Positions 35,989 through 44,516 of a DNA stretch of 64,000 nucleotides are shown piece by piece. Below the pieces are notes generated by a model. That model was given only the letters and a program-made list of their open reading frames with translations, ran no database searches and was not told the DNA's origin. The position numbers were made by a program, and so were the translations under genes. The stretch comes from Shewanella piezotolerans WP3 (GTDB lineage: Bacteria; Pseudomonadota; Gammaproteobacteria; Enterobacterales; Shewanellaceae): positions 1 through 64,000 of the forward strand of contig NC_011566.1 in assembly GCF_000014885.1 (NCBI RefSeq). The letters run 5' to 3'. The first letter of the stretch is position 1, and every line of letters starts with the position of its first letter.

Positions 35989-36585
35989 ATGAAAAAAGTA
36001 CTCGTTTCAGCAGTTCTACTTGGGCTACTTGGTGGTTGTTCAAGTAACGATACTGTGCAGAATGTTCAGCAGGTAGATTGTTTTTACCCAGATGCTCCAA
36101 CAGTGAGTGCACCTCGCTGGGTATGTGATGTGATGCCTGAAGGCGTAGAAATGGGAGCGGTAGGCTATGCTAAAAAGAGTGTCGCTGGTCTGAGCATTAT
36201 GCGAGATATTGCCACCAATGATGCCCGCGCTAGATTGGCTCAGCAGTTTGAATCAAACGTTAATACTCTGTTCAAGCAAGCAACTCAAGCGAATATCACC
36301 TCTACCACAGAAAGTGTTTCTGAAGAGGTTAATGAATATTTTGAGTCGGTGACTAAAAACGTTACTAGCCGTACTTTGTCTAATAGCCGAGTGATTGTGA
36401 CTCAGCGCAGCCCTGGTGGCGGACTATACACATTAGTCGGAATGGACAAGGTAACCTACGATGAGAATCTCTCAAAAGTAGTTGCCGCCGCAGGTAAGAA
36501 AGATCCAGAGTTATGGAACAAGTTTAATAATAAGAAAGCAGCCGAAGAGCTAGATGCGGTACTTTCTACGTTACAAAAACTTTAG
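35989..36585 (+). CDS. LPP20-family lipoprotein
   Basis: A 198-residue predicted lipoprotein with lipobox LLGGC (Cys about residue 17). Residues about 38-170 form an LPP20 domain: PRWVCDVMPEGVEMGAVGYA followed by a helix ATNDARARLAQQFESNVN and a strand-rich end. It starts 9 bases after the FlgT-like gene, so the group is almost certainly one operon. A hairpin terminator follows, separating it from the transglycosylase gene. Confidence 0.8.
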   Translation: MKKVLVSAVLLGLLGGCSSNDTVQNVQQVDCFYPDAPTVSAPRWVCDVMPEGVEMGAVGYAKKSVAGLSIMRDIATNDARARLAQQFESNVNTLFKQATQANITSTTESVSEEVNEYFESVTKNVTSRTLSNSRVIVTQRSPGGGLYTLVGMDKVTYDENLSKVVAAAGKKDPELWNKFNNKKAAEELDAVLSTLQKL

Positions 36586-36598
36586 TATTGACCTAGTT

Positions 36599-36633
36599 AA
36601 GAAGGAAGCATTTCGCTTCCTTCTTGCTTTTTT
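36599..36633 (+). terminator. Terminator after the lipoprotein operon
   Basis: The 11-bp perfect stem AAGAAGGAAGC/GCTTCCTTCTT with a 5-base loop is followed by GC and six T. Confidence 0.88.
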
Positions 36634-36675
36634 ATCGGTTTTTTATGCTTCGGGTTGTGATGAAGGGATTCAAAA

Positions 36676-38007
36676 ATGAAAACTCGTTTAACTGGTTTGG
36701 TGGCTTGTTTAATGCTAAGTGCGCCGTCTGTATTTGCAGCGGATCGCTTTGCAGAGATAAATGCTGAAATAGATAAAGCTAACTTTACTCAAGAGCAGAG
36801 GGATAAGGAGTATCAAGATTTTGTATTTGCCTATATGGCAGAATACGAAAATTGGCGAGTTGAATATCTGAAGGAGTTTGACCAGTACAGGGCGGAAATT
36901 ATCGAAAAGTGGGGAGTAGGCGATGTGTCTGAACAGCACCGAAGCGTCGAGTACTCCCCGGATCAAACTGTAAAATCCATAATTGACTATGACAACGACG
37001 AGGTGTCAGTCTCAATCCTGGTAGAAAGTGATACCACCGAGGAAGAGGCGAAGGCGGAGCTGAAGAAGCAAGTGGCTGCATTAGCAGCAACCCCAAACTC
37101 TAATGTTTCTAAGGTTATTATCGGACTTGAACCACAAGCCATCGCTGCTGTTGAAGTTACCCCTGTAGTATTTTCGGCCGAAAATGAAAAACAGGCTAAA
37201 CAAGTCATAATTGAACAAACAAAAGCCCAGTTAGTCGAGATAGATAAAGAGTCGGATAAGGTACAACTTACCAAAGCTGATAGTTTGTCTATTGATATGA
37301 TTGAACAGGTCACTATTCAGAAAAAGAAAAAGTTATTGGCTGTCGCTAAGGAGCGATTAATTGCAGTTGCCGATGATTATGAAAAGAAACGGGCAGAAAA
37401 GGCGGCTAAATTAACGACCAAAAAGATTGTCGAATACAAGGTGAAATTGCCTAAGAATGGCTTGAGTTCCAGAGCTAACGCTGTGGTTGATTTTGCCCTG
37501 GATGAGGGAGAGAAGTGGCAGGTTTCACCGGCATTGATCATGGCGGTTATCCACTCTGAGTCTAGTTTTGATCCCAAGGCAACCTCGCCAATTCCAGCGT
37601 ACGGCTTGATGCAAATCGTGCCAACGACGGCGGGCTATGATGTAAACCAAATAGTTAGAAAAATTAGTGAGCCGATGTCGTCTGGTGACCTGTACACACC
37701 AGATGTGAATGTCGAAACTGGTGCGGCTTACCTTAATATTTTAAATAAGCGCTACCTGAAATCTATCGAGAATGATGAAAGCCGCTTGTACTGTATGATT
37801 GCAGCGTACAACACGGGGGCTGGTAATGTAGCTAAGGCATTTAATGCTGATGGTGCGAGAAATATTAGAAAGGCGGCTAAGGTGATTAACAAAATGGCGC
37901 CTGATGAAGTCTATCAGCACCTATTGCACAATCTTCCTTACGATGAGACCAAGCATTACCTTAAAAAGGTAAGTAGTCGTATTGAACTTTATCAGAATAA
38001 GATTTGA
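36676..38007 (+). CDS. MltC-like lytic transglycosylase
   Basis: A 443-residue exported murein hydrolase. Signal peptide (about 1-21, ending VFA) without a lipobox. The N-terminal ~250 residues are a charged, partly coiled-coil region resembling the MltC N-terminal domain. The SLT domain (about 270-430) has catalytic Glu295 in IHSESSF, GLMQIVP and AAYNTGAGNV. It would cleave glycan strands to 1,6-anhydro-muropeptides in the periplasm. Lack of a lipobox sets it apart from E. coli MltC. It follows the lipoprotein operon by 90 bases with a terminator between. Confidence 0.88.
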   Translation: MKTRLTGLVACLMLSAPSVFAADRFAEINAEIDKANFTQEQRDKEYQDFVFAYMAEYENWRVEYLKEFDQYRAEIIEKWGVGDVSEQHRSVEYSPDQTVKSIIDYDNDEVSVSILVESDTTEEEAKAELKKQVAALAATPNSNVSKVIIGLEPQAIAAVEVTPVVFSAENEKQAKQVIIEQTKAQLVEIDKESDKVQLTKADSLSIDMIEQVTIQKKKKLLAVAKERLIAVADDYEKKRAEKAAKLTTKKIVEYKVKLPKNGLSSRANAVVDFALDEGEKWQVSPALIMAVIHSESSFDPKATSPIPAYGLMQIVPTTAGYDVNQIVRKISEPMSSGDLYTPDVNVETGAAYLNILNKRYLKSIENDESRLYCMIAAYNTGAGNVAKAFNADGARNIRKAAKVINKMAPDEVYQHLLHNLPYDETKHYLKKVSSRIELYQNKI

Positions 38008-38017
38008 TATTTACGCA

Positions 38018-38050
38018 ATAAAAAAGCCAGCATAAGCTGGCTTTTTTTAT
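38018..38050. terminator. Bidirectional terminator between the transglycosylase gene and fadA
   Basis: The stem AAAAAAGCCAGC/GCTGGCTTTTTT with a 4-base loop and flanking T/A-runs lies between the two convergent genes. Confidence 0.9.
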
Positions 38051-38062
38051 GAAAAATTACTG

Positions 38063-39226
38063 TTAAGGGCGCTCGAAAATAGTCGCGATACCTTGCCCTA
38101 AACCAATACACATGGTCGCCAAGCCATATTTAGCGTCTTTGGCTTCCATAAGATTAATCAAGGTCGTCGAGATACGTGTCCCCGAACAACCTAGTGGGTG
38201 GCCCAGTGCAATCGCGCCACCATTGAGGTTAATCTTTTCGTCAACCACATCCATTAAGCCTAAGTCTTTAACACAAGGTAGAGACTGAGCGGCAAAGGCT
38301 TCATTGAGCTCAATCACATCTAAGTCATCAACCGTTAGACCAGCGCGTTTAAGCGCTTTTTGTGTTGCTGGTACTGGACCGTAACCCATGATTGCTGCAT
38401 CGCAACCGGCAATCGCCATTGAGCGAATGCGAGCACGAATAGTTAAGCCTAGCTCTTTAGCTTTTTCCTCTTCCATGACTAACATGGCAGACGCTCCGTC
38501 AGACAGGGCTGAAGAGGTTCCAGCTGTTACTGTACCATTGGCTGGGTCAAAAGCAGGGCGTAGGCCTGATAGTGATTCCATAGAGGTTTCTGGGCGAATG
38601 ACTTCATCATGCTCAACTTTAATCAGTGCACCATCAGCATCATGACCTTCAATAGCCACGATTTCATTGGCGAAGCGACCTTCGACTGTCGCTGCGTGAG
38701 CACGCTGATGAGAACGCACGGCAAAAGCATCTTGTTGTTCACGAGTAATACCGTGCATTTTTCCAAGCATTTCAGCTGTAAGCCCCATCATGCCAGACGC
38801 TTTAGCAACATTGTTTGCCAGACCAGGGTGGAAGTCGACGCCATGGTTCATCGGGACGTGGCCCATATGCTCAACACCACCAACGATAAAGGTATCACCT
38901 TGGCCTGTCATAATCGCTCGTGCTGCTTGATGAAGTGCATCCATAGATGAACCACATAAGCGGTTAACAGTGACTGCACCAACTTGTTTTGGAATACCTG
39001 CAAGCAGTGCTGCGTTACGGGCAATGTTGAAGCCTTGCTCTAGGGTTTGCTGTACGCAACCCCACATCACATCTTCAATCGTGTTTGGGTCAAGCTTTGG
39101 GTTACGCTCAAGCAGTGACTTCATCAGTTCTGCAGAGAGAGTTTCTGCACGTACATTTCTAAATACACCAGCCTTAGAGCGGCCCATTGGAGTACGAATG
39201 CAATCTACGATAACGGCGTTTTTCAT
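38063..39226 (-). CDS. fadA: 3-ketoacyl-CoA thiolase FadA
   Basis: A 387-residue thiolase beta subunit of the aerobic beta-oxidation complex, cleaving 3-ketoacyl-CoA to acetyl-CoA. Nucleophilic Cys in NRLCGSSMDALHQ (about 91), the HPLGCSGTR His motif, and second Cys in TMCIGLGQG are present. It lies 18 bases after fadB in the usual fadBA order; the length matches E. coli. Confidence 0.97.
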   Translation of the reverse strand: MKNAVIVDCIRTPMGRSKAGVFRNVRAETLSAELMKSLLERNPKLDPNTIEDVMWGCVQQTLEQGFNIARNAALLAGIPKQVGAVTVNRLCGSSMDALHQAARAIMTGQGDTFIVGGVEHMGHVPMNHGVDFHPGLANNVAKASGMMGLTAEMLGKMHGITREQQDAFAVRSHQRAHAATVEGRFANEIVAIEGHDADGALIKVEHDEVIRPETSMESLSGLRPAFDPANGTVTAGTSSALSDGASAMLVMEEEKAKELGLTIRARIRSMAIAGCDAAIMGYGPVPATQKALKRAGLTVDDLDVIELNEAFAAQSLPCVKDLGLMDVVDEKINLNGGAIALGHPLGCSGTRISTTLINLMEAKDAKYGLATMCIGLGQGIATIFERP

Positions 39227-39244
39227 TGTTCTAATCCTTGCTGC

Positions 39245-41398
39245 TTAAGCCTGCTGGTAGTAGCTGCCATTGTTGGCGGCGAGTTCACGCATAGCGTCGG
39301 TGACTTGGTATAGTCCACCTAAGTGAGCATATTTATCTGCAAGAGCGACAAAGTTAGCGACACCCATAGTATCTAGGTAACGGAATACACCGCCTCTAAA
39401 TGGTGGGAAACCAAGGCCGTAGACTAAGCCCATGTCCGCTTCAGCAGGCGAAGCGATAATTCCTTCTTCAAGACAGCGAACTGTCTCGATGATCATTGGG
39501 ATCATCGTGCGAGCAATGATCTCATCTGACTCAAATGCTTTTCGCTCACCAAACTCGCCTTGTAGAAGCTCATAGCTTGTTGGGTCGAGATCCTTCTTTG
39601 GCTTGCCGCGACGGTCAACTGAGTATTGGTAGAAGCCTTTGTTGTTCTTCTGCCCGAAACGCTCGGCCTCGAACATCACATCAATGGCATCTTTACCTGT
39701 TTTTCCCATACGCTCTGGGAAGCCTTCGGCCATAACTGCTTGAGCATGGTGACCAGTATCAAGACCGACAACATCAAGTAGATAAGCTGGACCCATTGGC
39801 CAGCCAAATTGTTTCTCCATCACTTTATCAATGGCTGCAAAGTCAGCGCCATCGGCAAGCAGGCCACTAAAACCTGCAAAGTAAGGGAAAAGCACACGGT
39901 TAACGAAGAAGCCTGGGCAATCATTAACTACGATAGGTGTTTTACCCATCTTACTGGCATAAGCAACAACAGAAGCTACCGTTTCATCTGAGCTATGCTC
40001 GCCGCGAATGACTTCGACTAATGGCATTTTGTGCACAGGGTTGAAGAAGTGCATACCACAGAAGCGTTCAGGCTTTTTAAGGCTCTTGGCGAGTAAGTTG
40101 ATTGAAATCGTTGAAGTGTTTGAGGTGATGATTGCATCTTCACTAACATGCTCTTCAACTTCGGCTAGCACCATTGACTTAACTTTTGGGTGCTCAACGA
40201 CGGCTTCAACCACGACATCAGCGGCTTTCACAGGGGCATAATCGAGTGCTGGCGTAATATTGTTTAGTACAGCTGCCATTTTCGCTGGATTAGATCGGCC
40301 ACGCTTAACTTGTGCCGCTAGCAGTTTCGATGCTTCGCCCAATCCTAAATCGAGTGCAGGTTGTGCGATATCCTTCATTACGATTGGAGTGCCTTTGCTA
40401 GCACTTTGATAAGCAATACCGCCACCCATAATACCAGCGCCTAATACTGCAGCAGAGTTCACTTTCTTAGCTAGTTTGCCGGCTTTCTTAGCTTTGCCTT
40501 TTACCAATTGGTCATTGAGGAAAATACCGATTAACGACTGAGCGACTTCGGTTTTAGCTAGCTTTAAGAATGCTTGATGCTCAACTTTTAATGCGCCTGC
40601 GCGATCAAGCTGTGCAGCTTTTTCTATCACACTGACAACGGCCATTGGTGCAGGGTAGTGCTTACCGGCAACCTTAAATACCATGCCTTTTGCTGTCGCA
40701 AACGACATCATAGCTTCGAGTTTTGGTAGTGTTAGTGGTGCTAGCTTTTTAGCTCGGCGAGTCTGCCAGTCTAGCTTCTCAGCGATAGCATCTTTGAGCA
40801 TTTTTAGTGCGGCGCTTTGAAGCTGCTCAGGTGCAACAAGTGCATCGATTGCGCCAACATTTAGTGCGGCTTCTGGGCGTTGATCTTTGCCCGAAGTGAT
40901 CCATTCTAATGCGTTATCTGTGCCGACTACACGAGGCAAGCGGACAGTACCGCCAAAACCAGGGATGATCCCTAGTTTAGTTTCTGGTAGGCCGATGCGT
41001 GCGGTGGTATCTGCCACTCGAAAGTCTGTTGCGAGTATCGTTTCACAACCTGCACCTAGGGCAAAGCCATTAATGGCTGAAATAGTCGGGAAGGGTAGAT
41101 CTTCTAACTTATTGAAAACGACATTTGCCTCTTCCAACCATGACAATAATACAGCATCTTCTTCAGCAAAGAGTCCTAAAAACTCGGTGATGTCTGCACC
41201 AACAATGAATGCTGGTTTAGCTGATGTCAGCATTAAGCCTTTAATACTGTTATTTTGTTTTATGCTGTCGAGCGCAGCATTCAAAGAGTCGATGGTTTCT
41301 CTATCGAACTTATTGACCGAACCTTGTGCGTTGAAACACAAATGAGCGATGTTGTCTTCAAGTAGCTCAACCTCAATCGTAGGGCTTTGGTAGATCAT
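39245..41398 (-). CDS. fadB: Fatty acid oxidation complex alpha subunit FadB
   Basis: A 717-residue multifunctional enzyme: enoyl-CoA hydratase/isomerase N-terminal domain (NGFALGAGCETILATD) and 3-hydroxyacyl-CoA dehydrogenase C-terminal part (AAVLGAGIMGGGIAY; GFFVNRVLFPYF). The frame is open up to 41521, but I place the start at 41398 (MIYQSPTIEVELLEDN) because AAGGAAG sits just upstream and the length matches the family. Expression is probably lipid-controlled (see the upstream operator candidate). fadBA lies next to an inserted block rather than pepQ. Confidence 0.96.
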   Translation of the reverse strand: MIYQSPTIEVELLEDNIAHLCFNAQGSVNKFDRETIDSLNAALDSIKQNNSIKGLMLTSAKPAFIVGADITEFLGLFAEEDAVLLSWLEEANVVFNKLEDLPFPTISAINGFALGAGCETILATDFRVADTTARIGLPETKLGIIPGFGGTVRLPRVVGTDNALEWITSGKDQRPEAALNVGAIDALVAPEQLQSAALKMLKDAIAEKLDWQTRRAKKLAPLTLPKLEAMMSFATAKGMVFKVAGKHYPAPMAVVSVIEKAAQLDRAGALKVEHQAFLKLAKTEVAQSLIGIFLNDQLVKGKAKKAGKLAKKVNSAAVLGAGIMGGGIAYQSASKGTPIVMKDIAQPALDLGLGEASKLLAAQVKRGRSNPAKMAAVLNNITPALDYAPVKAADVVVEAVVEHPKVKSMVLAEVEEHVSEDAIITSNTSTISINLLAKSLKKPERFCGMHFFNPVHKMPLVEVIRGEHSSDETVASVVAYASKMGKTPIVVNDCPGFFVNRVLFPYFAGFSGLLADGADFAAIDKVMEKQFGWPMGPAYLLDVVGLDTGHHAQAVMAEGFPERMGKTGKDAIDVMFEAERFGQKNNKGFYQYSVDRRGKPKKDLDPTSYELLQGEFGERKAFESDEIIARTMIPMIIETVRCLEEGIIASPAEADMGLVYGLGFPPFRGGVFRYLDTMGVANFVALADKYAHLGGLYQVTDAMRELAANNGSYYQQA

Positions 41399-41749
41399 TG
41401 CTTGCTTCCTTATAGCGTAAGTTGAATATTTACTCTTATATTGCGAGCAAATATAACTCTCTTTTTTACGGTAGCTTCGGCCATCATTTGACCAGTTGTT
41501 GCTCAGTGTGCGACTAATCACATAAAATTACAACACCCAATTTAAACGAGTGTTCGAATTTTTGGTGTCGTTATTTATATAGTTATTATAAAACAATCAA
41601 TTACAGTAAGTTTTGTATTGTTTAAAGCTGTTTTTTGTTCAGGAAGTATAGTGACTACTTCAGTTTTTCGCGTTTAAAGAACTAAATTGAACGGCTAAAT
41701 AAAACTGTGTGAAGTTTTCTAACTTGCAAACTACGCCTGTTGCGGTAGC
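41399..41749. other. fadB-araC divergent spacer
   Basis: A 351-base gap that must hold the fadBA promoter (-) and that of the AraC gene (+). Part of the fadB frame extends into it but is unlikely to be translated. A candidate PsrA-type operator lies at 41541-41558; nothing else is clear. Confidence 0.55.
41541..41558. promoter_or_regulatory. Candidate PsrA operator upstream of fadBA
   Basis: TTTAAACGAGTGTTCGAA is an imperfect palindrome with a four-base centre (arms 5 of 7 matched), resembling the PsrA-type fatty-acid-responsive operator (CAAAC-N-GTTTG) used for fad genes in Shewanella. Identification is by recollection of the motif. Confidence 0.4.
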
Positions 41750-42571
41750 TTGATTAATATTGTCAGTTCTGGCGCACAATATATTGACTTGGTAGTGGGC
41801 GTTTCATTAATAACTGGGGGGATTTTGAAGCCACAAGTATGGGTTAGACATGGAGTGTTGATCACTTACGGTGCTGCACTCGATACTGCATTACATCGCC
41901 ATCATGCTATACAGTTAGTATGGGCTAAAGGTGTGTCTTCATGTCAGTGGCAGGCTGGAAGCGTGAGTGGCAATATTATCATTGACTCTCAAGTCGAGCA
42001 TAAACTGCAGTTGAATGAGGGGTGGATATTGCTGGTGGAGCCTCAAAGCGAACTAGGACTCAGATTACGACAAATGATTGCGGGTAAAGAGGTGATACAG
42101 TTTAACCATCTACTTGAGCCATATAGCAAACCAAACCCTAAGAGGCGGCCAAATGAGTTACTCGCGCCGCTGTTAAATACTTTGAACCTCACTTTTACCG
42201 TAGACCCTCAATCAGCACCTACTCTCGATAGGCGAATTCAAACCTTACTCACTAAGTTAGATCGGTGCTTGCAGGGAGAGTGTCAGAAGCCTGCTAACTG
42301 GCGGGCGAGTGAAGTTGCCAGTGAACTTTCGATGTCTGAGAGCCGATTCAGGCACTTGTTTCGTACTGAAATGGGAATTGCTTGGCGTCCGTATTTGAGG
42401 TGGCGTCGTTTATCGTGTGCCATTACGGCGATGATGTCTGGCTGTAGTGCTACAGAGTCGGCACATTTAACCGGGTTTGCTGACAGTGCTCATTTGAGTC
42501 GGACATTTAGGGCTATGTTTGGCATCTCTATTCAGCAAGCTAAAGCGCTATTTGCTTCTCGTAGTTCGTGA
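41750..42571 (+). CDS. AraC-family transcriptional regulator
   Basis: A 273-residue regulator. The N-terminal ~150 residues resemble a cupin-type sensing domain (HHAIQLVWAK). The C-terminal ~100 residues contain two helix-turn-helix motifs: ASELSMSESRFRHLFRTEMG and AHLTGFADSAHLSRTFRAMF. The open frame starts at a TTG at 41750 with a poor leader, and the real start is uncertain (a TTG near 41825 is possible). It precedes the luxE-type cluster on the same strand, with a terminator between, so it is a plausible regulator of it. Confidence 0.8.
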   Translation: MINIVSSGAQYIDLVVGVSLITGGILKPQVWVRHGVLITYGAALDTALHRHHAIQLVWAKGVSSCQWQAGSVSGNIIIDSQVEHKLQLNEGWILLVEPQSELGLRLRQMIAGKEVIQFNHLLEPYSKPNPKRRPNELLAPLLNTLNLTFTVDPQSAPTLDRRIQTLLTKLDRCLQGECQKPANWRASEVASELSMSESRFRHLFRTEMGIAWRPYLRWRRLSCAITAMMSGCSATESAHLTGFADSAHLSRTFRAMFGISIQQAKALFASRSS

Positions 42572-42938
42572 CGTATTAAAAATTCATTCCCTCATCAATT
42601 TTCTATGTGCTGCTATGTTATTTCTCCATATTAAATCTAGCTTGATAATCCGTCAAAGTTAGCCAGTTTGTTCAAGTTTCAAGTTTTCTACAGCCATATA
42701 CTTCGTAGCAATAGTTTTACAATTGTTTATGTCGTTATTTCAGCTTTTACTGACCTAAAACGGCTTCAACAACTGTAGGTGTTGGAGTCATTCCTCCCTT
42801 GTTTGGCTGCAACACCCTTTTTATTAAGCTACGGCAAAAACTCTTACATATAAAAGGCGAAAAGCTTAGCAAAATCTTGATATGAATTTGCTGGGTTTTT
42901 CGTATTAAGTATTTACTAAATAAGGCGATTGCAACTAA
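42572..42938. other. Gap upstream of the acyl-activation cluster
   Basis: A 367-base gap with no gene. It contains the araC terminator at 42778-42824 and should hold the cluster promoter near 42850-42930, where I see only weak -10/-35-like sequences. Confidence 0.5.
42778..42824 (+). terminator. Probable terminator downstream of the AraC gene
   Basis: GGTGTTG (42778-42784) pairs with CAACACC (42810-42816), and after a G:G mismatch AGTCA pairs with TGGCT (one G-U), forming a 13-base-pair-long interrupted stem. A T-run (CTTTTT) follows. Confidence 0.6.
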
Positions 42939-44114
42939 ATGGAATTATATAAAACACTCGAGCAAGCAGGGCTTGATCCTGTAAAGGTAGCGCTATCTTC
43001 AGTTGGGCAGCTGTATGCAATGAGTGAAGATAATTTGTTGTCGTTCAAGCATTCACTGGTCGTAGAATCATTTAAATTTCATTACCAAGCTAACGAGTTC
43101 TTTCGCCATGCTTGCGACTCTCGAGGCATCTTACCGTCGAAGATTTTAACTGCCGACGACTTAATCAAAATTCCTTTAATCCCTATTCATCTTTTTAAGG
43201 CTAATGATAACCATAAGCTGCTATCAAAAGGGTTAAACAGCATTGAATTGGAGATGCGCAGCACAGGAACATCGGGGATCCCTAGTGTGTCTCGTCGTTG
43301 CAGCGATACGGTGGATAACGCAATTCTAGGTATCTACGCCATGTACCGTGAGTTTTTAAAGTTATCAAAAGGTGCCGGATTGTATCTTTGTCCTTCGACA
43401 GAAGAGATCCCTGAGATGGGGATGATTAAAGCACTTAATTTGCTAGCAGGTTTGTTAGATACCCATAAATTTATGGTAAAGAATGAAACCTTCGCCCCTG
43501 AAGATGCTATTGAACAGTTAAAAAGTTGGGGTGGAACATTTGATCGCCATATCATTGGACCTCCATTCCTGATTAATCGCTTCATCCGATACTTAAAGGC
43601 AACTAACACTCGACTCAAATTAGATAAAAATACCTTTGTCATTACTTTAGGCGGCTGGAAGCGCTTTAGCGGCGACATGCTATCAAGGGCTGAATTTAAC
43701 CAAGAGTGTATTGAGTATCTCGGTGTAAGAGAAGAGCAGATCCGCGATGTTTATGCGCTTGTTGAGTCCAATGTCATTGCAATTGATGATGAGAATGGCG
43801 TGAAACATGTATCTCCTTTTGTGCACTTTTCTGTGCGTGATCCTAAAAACTTAGAGAGTGAAGTTGAGCCAGGTGAAATTGGTCAGCTAGCTATTTTGGA
43901 TCCGCTATCGAGATCAACTCCTGGATTTATTTTAACGGAAGATCTTATTCGATTATTACCTAAAAAAGATGGCGCTGGCCGCAGCGGGCAGCGGATGCAA
44001 TATGTAATGCGATTACCTGAATCTAAAGAGTTTGGATGTTGTGCGGTAAACCTTGATAAACGTTTAGATGACCTTGAACTGCAGCAACAAACAGCTTGCC
44101 CAATAGTGTCTTAA
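42939..44114 (+). CDS. LuxE-type acyl-protein synthetase
   Basis: A 391-residue member of the LuxE/PaaK-like acyl-protein synthetase family. The N-terminal region is typical, and STGTSG at residues 108-113 is the adenylation loop. LuxE activates a fatty acid as acyl-AMP and passes it to its own Cys near residue 364. The nearby double Cys at 367-368 (GCCAV) could play this role. LuxC and LuxD (the rest of the luciferase aldehyde system) are absent, so the acyl group is probably handed to another cluster protein. First of nine genes on the same strand, start ATG at 42939. Confidence 0.8.
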   Translation: MELYKTLEQAGLDPVKVALSSVGQLYAMSEDNLLSFKHSLVVESFKFHYQANEFFRHACDSRGILPSKILTADDLIKIPLIPIHLFKANDNHKLLSKGLNSIELEMRSTGTSGIPSVSRRCSDTVDNAILGIYAMYREFLKLSKGAGLYLCPSTEEIPEMGMIKALNLLAGLLDTHKFMVKNETFAPEDAIEQLKSWGGTFDRHIIGPPFLINRFIRYLKATNTRLKLDKNTFVITLGGWKRFSGDMLSRAEFNQECIEYLGVREEQIRDVYALVESNVIAIDDENGVKHVSPFVHFSVRDPKNLESEVEPGEIGQLAILDPLSRSTPGFILTEDLIRLLPKKDGAGRSGQRMQYVMRLPESKEFGCCAVNLDKRLDDLELQQQTACPIVS

Positions 44115-44144
44115 CTGCCTGAATAAACCTAGAGAGATTGAGTT

Positions 44145-44513
44145 ATGTATAACGATATTATCATTGATAATTTTAGCAACCCTAAGTTTGTTGGTGATTT
44201 AGAGTCGGCGGATTACAAGTTCGAAATTGGTAACCCTGTATGCGGTGACCGTATACACATGCAGGTTAGTTTTGATGGAGATAACATTCGCGAGAGCAGT
44301 TTTAGGGCGTGGGGGTGTGCAACATCTGTTGCGACTGCCAATATCTTTTGCGATTCAATCATCGGTAAATCGATAGATGAAATCTCGATGCGCCAAGCGG
44401 ATGAAATTTCAGACATGCTGGGTGAACTAGAGCCCTCGCAGCAGCATTGCATCAATATACTGAGTGAGTTACATCGAGAGTTAGCGCTTGCAGTATCACT
44501 AGAAGAGGGCTAA
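44145..44513 (+). CDS. IscU/NifU-type Fe-S scaffold
   Basis: A 122-residue protein matching the IscU/NifU N-terminal domain. The ligand set is complete: Cys33 and Asp35 in VCGD, Cys58 in GCAT, His101 and Cys102 in QHCI. IscU-type proteins build a 2Fe-2S cluster with sulfur from a desulfurase, and the desulfurase gene follows 3 bases after the stop. A second scaffold besides the housekeeping isc set (outside the window) points to a dedicated role. The C-terminal half is shorter than canonical IscU. Confidence 0.85.
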   Translation: MYNDIIIDNFSNPKFVGDLESADYKFEIGNPVCGDRIHMQVSFDGDNIRESSFRAWGCATSVATANIFCDSIIGKSIDEISMRQADEISDMLGELEPSQQHCINILSELHRELALAVSLEEG

Positions 44514-44516
44514 TCA

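Noticed and set aside
41480..41496. FadR-like half site AACTGGTC upstream of fadB
   Set aside because: Only one half matches and the second half is absent; the PsrA-like palindrome is the better candidate.
41399..41521. Upstream extension of the fadB reading frame
   Set aside because: The 41 extra residues are not like the FadB N-terminus, and a good ribosome-binding site lies before the shorter start at 41398.
42939..44114. Bioluminescence (lux) operon
   Set aside because: LuxE-like gene only; no luciferase, reductase or transferase genes are present in the cluster.
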